Of a stretch of DNA of 10,590 nucleotides, positions 6,412 to 10,590 are shown in pieces; within the stretch, counting starts at the first letter, position 1, and every line of letters begins with the position of its first letter. Made by a program: the position numbers and the translations under genes. The notes beneath the pieces were generated by a model that worked only from the letters and a program-made list of their open reading frames with translations, was not told where the DNA came from and ran no database searches. This DNA comes from JBAXLO01 sp037134755 (GTDB taxonomy: Bacteria > Bacteroidota > Bacteroidia > Bacteroidales > JACABE01): NCBI GenBank assembly GCA_037134755.1, contig JBAXLO010000163.1, positions 1 through 10,590 on the forward strand, in the 5' to 3' direction.

Positions 6412-7269
6412 ATGAACTACTTTTATTTAATAATCCCCATAGTGTTTATAATACTTTCAGGGATAAGAATTATAAGACCAACCCAAAGAGGTTTAATCGA
6501 GAGATTGGGTAAATATCATCATTTTGCTATGCCGGGGTTTCATTGGATTATTCCTGTGATTGAACGATTGTATATGGTGAATATTACTGAACAAATGGTG
6601 AATGCAGATCCACAGGAAATCATTACTAACGATAATCTTAATGCCAGTGTAGATGCACAGGTTTATTTTAAAGTTAAAGATGATGAAGAAAGTGTAAAAG
6701 GATCTCAATATAATGTAAATAATTATAAATGGCAGATCGTAAACCTTGCACGTACAACTCTTCGAAACATAATAGGCACTTTAACATTAAAATCTGCTAA
6801 TAGCGAACGAGGAAAGATTAACTCTGAGCTTCATAAAACACTTCTTTTAGAAACTTTAACTTGGGGTATTGAAATTGTAAGAACTGAATTGAAAGAAATA
6901 GATCCCCCAAAAGATGTTCAGGAAACTATGAATAAAGTTGTGAAAGCCGAAAACGAAAAAATAGCTGCTATTGATTATGCATCTGCAAGGGAAACTGTTG
7001 CTGATGGTGAAAAGAGAGCAAAGATTAAAGAAGCAGAAGGGTTTAAACAATCTAAAATATTACATGCCGAAGGTGAAGCCGAAGCTATTAGACTGGTAAA
7101 TGAAGCTGCTGATAAATATTTTATTGGAAACGCACAGTTACTTAGAAAACTGGAAGCTGTAGAAGTATCTCTTAGTGCAAACGCTAAAATTGTCATCCCA
7201 ACGGGTTCAGAATTAGTAAATATTATAGGTGAGATGGCAGGAATAATTCCATTAAACAAAAAACAATAA
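6412..7269 (+). CDS. Stomatin/prohibitin-like SPFH (Band 7) membrane protein
   Basis: This 285-residue protein has one N-terminal membrane segment (YFYLIIPIVFIILSGI, ~3-18), then the SPFH domain. Hallmarks are RPTQRGLIERLGKYHHFAMPGFHWIIPVIER (22-52, stomatin-like 'E-R-x-G-x-x-x-PG-x-x-x-x-P' pattern), VDAQVYFKV (80-88) and LARTTLRNIIGTLTL (112-126). A long Ala/Glu/Lys coiled coil follows (~165-232, EGFKQSKILHAEGEAEA), then a hydrophobic C-terminal patch (VNIIGEMAGIIPL). The length suits slipins. Slipins oligomerise in the inner membrane and organise microdomains or control proteases. The usual partners, NfeD or a ClpP-like serine protease, are not adjacent; its neighbours are stress proteins. 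A hairpin follows the stop directly. Confidence 0.92.
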   Translation: MNYFYLIIPIVFIILSGIRIIRPTQRGLIERLGKYHHFAMPGFHWIIPVIERLYMVNITEQMVNADPQEIITNDNLNASVDAQVYFKVKDDEESVKGSQYNVNNYKWQIVNLARTTLRNIIGTLTLKSANSERGKINSELHKTLLLETLTWGIEIVRTELKEIDPPKDVQETMNKVVKAENEKIAAIDYASARETVADGEKRAKIKEAEGFKQSKILHAEGEAEAIRLVNEAADKYFIGNAQLLRKLEAVEVSLSANAKIVIPTGSELVNIIGEMAGIIPLNKKQ

Positions 7270-7299
7270 TATGATAAATCTTAAATGATTTATCATATT
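7268..7299 (+). terminator. Hairpin at the end of the SPFH gene
   Basis: AATATGATAAATC (7268-7280) and GATTTATCATATT (7287-7299) form a perfect 13-bp stem with a 6-base loop, overlapping the last bases of the SPFH stop codon. It is AT-rich and is followed only by TATAAATTAAT, so termination may be partial and allow readthrough into the Usp gene 60 bases downstream. It also contains an ATG (7285) in frame with the Usp gene, which this structure makes an implausible start. Confidence 0.6.
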
Positions 7300-7329
7300 T
7301 ATAAATTAATTAATAAAACACAAACGAAT

Positions 7330-7815
7330 ATGAAAACAAAAAAGATATCAAAAGTATTGATTGCATTGGATTATGATCCAACTGCACAAAAGGTAGCTGA
7401 GATAGGTTATTCTTATGCTAAATCTATGGAAGCTGAAGTAATATTGCTCCATATAATAGCAGATCCGGTCTACTATTCATCAACGGAGTATTCCCCAATA
7501 ATGGGGTTTAATGGTTTTATGGCAACAGTTCCTTTTCAATATAATAATGTTGAAGCTTTGAAGGAAGCATCCTTAAGTTTTCTAAATAAATCAAGACATC
7601 ATTTGGGCGATGCTACAATTAAAACAGTTGTGGAAACAGGTGATCCTTCGGAAGCTATTTTAAAAGTTGCAAAAGAAATGCATGTGGATATTATTGTTAT
7701 GGGTTCGCATAGCCGTAAATGGTTGGAAAATATTATTATGGGGAGTGTTACAGAAGCTGTTTTACGTCATACTTCTATACCTCTTTTCATTATTCCTACT
7801 AAAAAGAAAGCATAA
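7330..7815 (+). CDS. Universal stress protein (UspA family), first paralogue
   Basis: This 161-residue, single-domain Usp has a Rossmann-like alpha/beta fold. Strand 1 KVLIALDYD (8-16) carries D14, strand 2 is EVILLHIIADP (36-46), and the C-terminal nucleotide loop is MGSHSRKWLENIIMGSV (124-140). The ATP-binding pattern G-x2-G-x9-G-[ST] appears as G125-SH-S128-x9-G138-S139; the second glycine is Ser, seen identically in the paralogue at 8428. ATP binding is therefore uncertain. The start is ATG 7330, because it aligns with the paralogue's MKTKEIKKVL; ATG 7285 is in frame but sits in a hairpin loop. Usp proteins are cytoplasmic and accumulate in growth arrest or oxygen/redox stress. The gene ends at a strong terminator and lacks its own ATGTAAC operator, so it probably shares the SPFH transcript. 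Confidence 0.92.
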   Translation: MKTKKISKVLIALDYDPTAQKVAEIGYSYAKSMEAEVILLHIIADPVYYSSTEYSPIMGFNGFMATVPFQYNNVEALKEASLSFLNKSRHHLGDATIKTVVETGDPSEAILKVAKEMHVDIIVMGSHSRKWLENIIMGSVTEAVLRHTSIPLFIIPTKKKA

Positions 7816-7844
7816 CAACATCTCCAAAGAAGAAATTTTATAAC

Positions 7845-7880
7845 AAAAGCTTCATCAAAAACCATGATGAGGCTTTTTTT
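7845..7880 (+). terminator. Strong intrinsic terminator after the first Usp gene
   Basis: A 13-pair stem (7845-7857 with 7865-7877, one G-T wobble) with arms AAAAGCTTCATCA and TGATGAGGCTTTT closes a 7-base loop and is followed by an uninterrupted T run to 7880. It is the clearest terminator in the window and isolates the next promoter. Confidence 0.93.
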
Positions 7881-7890
7881 GACTAATTTT

Positions 7891-7960
7891 AAATGTGTGA
7901 ATGATGTAAGCTTTTTTATTAATTATGTAATACTTTAATGTGATAACTGAAGTACTTTTG
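7891..7960 (+). promoter_or_regulatory. Promoter of the lipoprotein/Usp operon with tandem ATGTAA operator
   Basis: The repeats ATGTAAG (7904-7910) and ATGTAAT (7925-7931) are 21 bp apart. The -7 box TACTTTTG (7953-7960) matches TAnnTTTG, with TTTG starting 32 bp after the start of the proximal repeat. The 19 bases at 7891-7909 are identical to 5263-5281. No -33 TTTG is present. Transcription would start at about 7964-7968. This is the third copy of the architecture also seen at 1229-1293 and 5263-5332. Confidence 0.8.
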
Positions 7961-7982
7961 TATTATGAAATTCAATAGAATC

Positions 7983-8426
7983 ATGACTAATAATAAGCTT
8001 AATTTGAAATCAAAATTAATATTCATTACCTTATTTATTACTTTAGCTATGTTGACTTCTTGCTCTAATAAAATAATAGGGACATGGATAATACAAAGGT
8101 ACGATATTGCAAAACCAGAACAAAAGAGTGTTTCGTTTTATAACATTGGCATCATGAGATTTGAGGAAGATGGAACTGGGAGTAATAATACTATATATGA
8201 TATTGCAGGAGTTAAAATAATAGATAGGTTGCCTTTTAAATGGAAGTCAACAAAAAATAATATTACGATCATTAGTAAAGGTTCAGAGTTTTCTAGAACA
8301 TGGATTCTTTTGGAGAATAAAAGGAGATCTCAAAAATGGGAATCAACTAACGACAGTAATCAAGTTCAAACATTAATACTTACAAAAAGAGGTATGACAT
8401 CATTTACAATAAATACAGTTAATTAA
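7983..8426 (+). CDS. Lipocalin-like lipoprotein
   Basis: From ATG 7983 this is a 147-residue protein with a lipoprotein signal: basic N-terminus (KLNLKSK), hydrophobic core (LIFITLFITLAM) and lipobox LTSC with acylated C27. The mature part starts SNKIIGTWIIQRYD, and the G-T-W followed by alternating strands (MRFEEDGTGSNN, PFKWKSTKNNITII, RTWILLENK, QTLILTKR) resembles small bacterial lipocalin-like lipoproteins. The ligand is unknown. An earlier in-frame ATG at 7965 coincides with the predicted transcription start and would add MKFNRI before the signal, so 7983 is preferred; choosing 7965 changes nothing downstream. Its stop is one base before the next ATG (TAAAATG), so it is translationally coupled to a cytoplasmic Usp. 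It is controlled by the tandem ATGTAA promoter. Confidence 0.78.
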   Translation: MTNNKLNLKSKLIFITLFITLAMLTSCSNKIIGTWIIQRYDIAKPEQKSVSFYNIGIMRFEEDGTGSNNTIYDIAGVKIIDRLPFKWKSTKNNITIISKGSEFSRTWILLENKRRSQKWESTNDSNQVQTLILTKRGMTSFTINTVN

Positions 8427-8427
8427 A

Positions 8428-8910
8428 ATGAAAACAAAAGAAATAAAAAAAGTTTTGATTGCAATGGATTACGATCAAAGCGCACAGAAAGTAGTAGAAG
8501 AAGGTTATGCTTTAGCTAAAACTATGGGAGCTGAAGTGATATTGCTACATGTAATTGTTGAACCTGTTAATTATACATCGCCAGGACATATTACAATAAT
8601 GGGTTTTGCAGGTGATACAGAAGTAAATACTCTGCAAATTGATAATGTAGAGGCATTGAAAACAGCTTCTATACAATATCTTGATAAAGCAAAGCATCAT
8701 CTGGGGGATGAAACTATTAAAACAATAGTTGAGGAAGGTGATTTAGCTGAAACAATATTGAAAGTTGCAAAGAAGATGCATATAGATGTTATTATAATGG
8801 GTTCGCATAGTAAGAAATGGTTGGAAAACATACTTCTAGGAAGTGTAACCGAAAAGGTTTTGAATCTTACAACTATTCCATTATTTATTATTCCAACTAA
8901 AAGGCATTAG
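8428..8910 (+). CDS. Universal stress protein (UspA family), second paralogue
   Basis: This 160-residue Usp aligns without obvious gaps to the copy at 7330: MKTKEIKKVLIAMDYD, GAEVILLHVIVEP, KHHLGDETIKTIVEEGD, HIDVIIMGSHSKKWLENILL, and PLFIIPTK at the end. D14 is retained, and the nucleotide loop again reads G125-SH-S128-x9-G138-S139, with Ser replacing the usual second Gly. The two copies differ most at ~48-72 (SPGHITIMGFAGDTEV versus SSTEYSPIMGFNGFMATV), a region that often contributes to ligand or dimer contacts. The pair probably arose by local duplication; this copy is coupled to a lipoprotein gene under the ATGTAA operator, while the other lies behind the SPFH gene. Homo- or heterodimers are possible. 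Confidence 0.92.
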   Translation: MKTKEIKKVLIAMDYDQSAQKVVEEGYALAKTMGAEVILLHVIVEPVNYTSPGHITIMGFAGDTEVNTLQIDNVEALKTASIQYLDKAKHHLGDETIKTIVEEGDLAETILKVAKKMHIDVIIMGSHSKKWLENILLGSVTEKVLNLTTIPLFIIPTKRH

Positions 8911-8916
8911 GAATAT

Positions 8917-8950
8917 AATTACAAATTCGAATATTTTGGTTTTTGTAATT
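8917..8950 (+). terminator. Hairpin after the second Usp gene, possible terminator
   Basis: AATTACAAA (8917-8925) pairs with TTTGTAATT (8942-8950), 9 bp with a 16-base loop, beginning seven bases after the stop codon. There is no T run after the stem, so this is a weak terminator at best. In the rest of 8951-9014 I see no TAnnTTTG box and no ATGTAAC operator, so the cbpA promoter is not identified and readthrough from the Usp gene is possible. Confidence 0.5.
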
Positions 8951-9014
8951 CTAAACTAATTGACACAACATATAAATAATGCACACTGCCTGATTAATCT
9001 AATTTAAAATACAC

Positions 9015-9902
9015 ATGGATTTCGTAGATTATTATAAAATATTAGGGATAGATAAAACGGCAACAGCTAAGGACATAAAAGCTGCTTACCGTAAGTTAGC
9101 TAGGAAGTATCATCCTGATTTAAATCCTAATAATAAAGATGCGACTAAGAGTTTTCAGCAGATTAATGAAGCAAATGAAGTGTTGAGTGATCCTGAAAAG
9201 AGAAAGAAATACGATGAATATGGTAAAGATTGGCAACATGCTGATCAATTTAAGAATGCTAAACAATATCAGGAGCAATCTTCAAATCAACGTGGTGCAA
9301 GATATTCAGGGGCACAATCTGAAGGTGATTTCTCTGACTTCTTCGAATCAATGTTTGGAGGTTCGGCCGGCAATAGAAGAGGTAGGCAGGCTAAATACAG
9401 AGGTGAAGATTATAATGCAGAATTACATCTAAATCTTATCGATGCATTTAAAACTCAAAAGCAAACACTAAACGTTAATGGACACAACATACGGATTACC
9501 ATTCCTGCCGGTATCGAAAACGGACAAACTATTAAAGTTACTGGTCATGGGGGTGAGGGAGTAAATGGTGGTCCTAATGGTGATTTATATATTAAGTTTT
9601 CTATAGCCAATCATCCTAAGATTAAACGTCTGGGAAATAATTTATATACTACTGTTGATTTGGATTTATATACAGCAGTGTTGGGCGGAGAATTGATAAT
9701 AGACACTTTAAGTGGCAAAGTTAAGCTAAAAGTTAAGCCGGAAACTCAGAATGGTAGTAAGATTAAATTAAAAGGAAAGGGTTTTCCTGTTTATAAACAA
9801 GCTGATGAGTTTGGTGATTTGTATGTTACTTATAACATTGTTATCCCAACTAACTTAACTGATAAACAGAAAGAATTATTTACCGAGATCTCTAATTTAT
9901 AA
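9015..9902 (+). CDS. cbpA: CbpA-type DnaJ/Hsp40 co-chaperone
   Basis: This 295-residue Hsp40 stimulates DnaK ATPase and delivers clients. The J domain (1-70) starts DFVDYYKILGIDKTATAKDI and has HPD at 33-35. A Gln/Ser/Gly-rich linker (75-125, with DFSDFFESMFGG) follows. There are then two C-terminal beta-sandwich substrate-binding domains (~130-205 and ~206-285; GHGGEGVNGGPNGDLYIKF, AVLGGELIIDTLSGKVKLKV, LKGKGFP) and a dimerisation tail (TDKQKELFTEIS). The CxxCxGxG zinc repeats of DnaJ are absent and the length is close to E. coli CbpA (306), so this is the CbpA class. The cbpM gene 15 bases downstream confirms it. In E. coli CbpA also binds curved DNA in stationary phase; whether this one does is unknown. 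ATG 9015 begins the conserved J domain. Confidence 0.95.
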   Translation: MDFVDYYKILGIDKTATAKDIKAAYRKLARKYHPDLNPNNKDATKSFQQINEANEVLSDPEKRKKYDEYGKDWQHADQFKNAKQYQEQSSNQRGARYSGAQSEGDFSDFFESMFGGSAGNRRGRQAKYRGEDYNAELHLNLIDAFKTQKQTLNVNGHNIRITIPAGIENGQTIKVTGHGGEGVNGGPNGDLYIKFSIANHPKIKRLGNNLYTTVDLDLYTAVLGGELIIDTLSGKVKLKVKPETQNGSKIKLKGKGFPVYKQADEFGDLYVTYNIVIPTNLTDKQKELFTEISNL

Positions 9903-9917
9903 TTAATATTGTAAGCA

Positions 9918-10208
9918 ATGCAAACAGAAAATTTAATATCCATTGATGAATTCTGTACCAACCATAATATAGAGATTTCATTCATTAGCTCGTTACACGA
10001 CAAAGGTTTAATAGAAACTACTCTTGTTAACAAAACTATGTTTATCAACAAGGATAATCTTAAACAATTAGAAATAATTGTTCATTTTTATAATGAGTTA
10101 GATATAAATCTGGAGGGTATTGAAACTATTAATCATTTGCTGCTAAGGATTAATGCTATGCATGATGAATTAACAATGCTTAGAAACAAACTGAGTTTGT
10201 ACGAATAA
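9918..10208 (+). CDS. cbpM: CbpM-like chaperone modulator (MerR-like HTH)
   Basis: This 96-residue protein is the partner of the upstream CbpA, beginning 15 bases after its stop. Residues 5-45 form a MerR-like winged-helix start (LISIDEFCTNHNIEISFISSLHDKGLIE, then a strand TTLVNKTMFINKDNLKQLE), followed by the helix LEIIVHFYNELDINLEGIETINHLL and a C-terminal coiled coil (LLRINAMHDELTMLRNKLSLYE). This order and length match CbpM (about 100 residues), which in gammaproteobacteria binds the J domain and blocks its interaction with DnaK. The sequence is divergent, so the name rests on fold pattern plus gene context. It is the last gene before the repeat-rich right edge. Confidence 0.85.
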   Translation: MQTENLISIDEFCTNHNIEISFISSLHDKGLIETTLVNKTMFINKDNLKQLEIIVHFYNELDINLEGIETINHLLLRINAMHDELTMLRNKLSLYE

Positions 10209-10268
10209 AATTACGAAGAGTATTTGGCGATTTAGTGATTTAATGATATTGTGATTTAAGAAATCAAA

Positions 10269-10298
10269 AAGCACTCACCAAACAAATGATGAGAGCTT
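10269..10298 (+). terminator. Imperfect hairpin after cbpM, possible terminator
   Basis: AAGCACTCACC (10269-10279... paired with 10288-10298) forms 9 of 11 pairs around an 8-base loop, flanked by an A run upstream and CTTAATTGTTTTT downstream. It lies about 60 bases after the cbpM stop. The T-tract is interrupted, so strength is uncertain. Confidence 0.5.
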
Positions 10299-10360
10299 CT
10301 TAATTGTTTTTAATTCTTAATTATTAAATTAGTAATAATGCAACAATTAAAATAGGTAAC

Positions 10361-10378
10361 AGTCTAGACTTCTAGACT
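10361..10378. repeat. 18-bp palindrome AGTCTAGA-CT-TCTAGACT
   Basis: Eight-base perfect inverted arms separated by CT. The same bases also read as an 8-bp direct repeat, TCTAGACT-TCTAGACT (10363-10378). It sits in the non-coding segment 10211-10443, which contains no credible gene. To its right lies a strongly AT-rich stretch (10381-10435), then the 41-bp array. It could be a protein-binding site. Confidence 0.6.
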
Positions 10379-10443
10379 CCTGAGATAAAATTATTTACTA
10401 AAAATAATTAAAAATAAATTTCTAAAAAAATTAGAGTCAACAT

Positions 10444-10590
10444 GGCGAAAAATTATCGACCCTAAACGAGTTTAGAGACGATATGCTAAAAAATTATTGA
10501 CCCTAAACTTGTTTAGAGGCGATCTGCTAAAAAATTATCGACCCTAAACTTGTTTAGAGACGATCTGCTAAAAAATTATCGACCCTAAAC
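10444..10590. repeat. 41-bp palindromic tandem repeat array, running off the right edge
   Basis: Four copies are visible: the GACCCTAAAC segment recurs at 10458, 10499, 10540 and 10581, exactly 41 bp apart, and the last is cut by the window end. Each complete unit contains the inverted repeat CTAAAC-NN-GTTTAG. In copies 1 and 3 it extends to ATCGACCCTAAAC / GTTTAGAGACGAT, with 11 of 13 positions paired. A spacer of about 13 bases (CTGCTAAAAAATT) separates palindromes. The period is not a multiple of three, so the array cannot maintain a reading frame, and there are no unique spacers, so it is not CRISPR. Copies differ by one to a few bases. Confidence 0.92.

Noticed and set aside
7285..7329. 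ATG at 7285 as start of the first Usp gene
   Set aside because: It lies in the loop and arm of a perfect 13-bp hairpin, and the paralogue begins at the position equivalent to ATG 7330.
8960..8985. TTGACA followed by TATAAATAAT upstream of cbpA as a sigma-70 promoter
   Set aside because: The spacing is far from 17 bp and Bacteroidota housekeeping promoters use a different consensus.
9187..9432. Alternative + frame of 81 codons inside cbpA
   Set aside because: It overlaps a clearly conserved J-domain protein in another frame and has no recognisable features.
10444..10590. CRISPR array at the right edge
   Set aside because: The whole 41-bp unit repeats, including the intervening bases, so there are no unique spacers; no cas gene is visible.

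Overview
The window looks like chromosomal DNA from a Bacteroidota (Bacteroidetes) bacterium. It is very AT-rich, every supported gene lies on the + strand, Shine-Dalgarno sequences are weak or absent, and at least two promoters carry the phylum-specific -7 box TAnnTTTG (5325-5332, 7953-7960; a one-mismatch version at 1286-1293). Several protein families are also typical of the phylum: an AraC regulator with a metal-binding-like N-terminus, REC-only response regulators with a long loop after the phospho-aspartate, and small CsbD-like proteins. No tRNA, rRNA, insertion sequence or CRISPR array was seen.

Layout. (1) The left edge (1-340) holds the end of an unrecognised gene built on a 21-bp tandem repeat, then a double-hairpin intergenic element. 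(2) 388-1017 encodes a hypothetical protein with a fibronectin-III-like C-terminus, followed by a strong hairpin. (3) 1320-5246 is a tight signalling operon: AraC-type regulator, soluble hybrid histidine kinase (two near-duplicate PAS domains separated by an eight-fold 21-residue coiled-coil repeat, then HisKA/HATPase/REC/HPt), and a REC-only response regulator. (4) 5370-6083 encodes a small outer-membrane beta-barrel protein and a 40-residue lysine-rich peptide. (5) 6210-7815 encodes a CsbD-like small stress protein, a stomatin/SPFH membrane protein and a universal stress protein. (6) 7983-8910 encodes a lipocalin-like lipoprotein coupled to a second universal stress protein. (7) 9015-10208 encodes a CbpA-type DnaJ co-chaperone and its modulator CbpM. 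(8) The right edge (10211-10590) is non-coding, with a hairpin, a perfect palindrome, an AT-rich stretch and a 41-bp palindromic tandem array running off the window.

The most interesting signal is regulatory. Three promoters (signalling operon, beta-barrel gene, lipoprotein/Usp operon) share a pair of direct repeats with core ATGTAAC. The two repeats are exactly 21 bp apart in all three, and the proximal one starts exactly 32 bp upstream of the TTTG of the -7 box in all three. This is the geometry expected of an AraC-family activator dimer. The simplest reading is that the local AraC protein controls its own operon and a neighbouring stress regulon covering the outer membrane, a lipoprotein, Usp proteins and possibly SPFH/CsbD and CbpA/CbpM. 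The assignment of regulator to site is inference; the repeats and spacings are read directly from the sequence.
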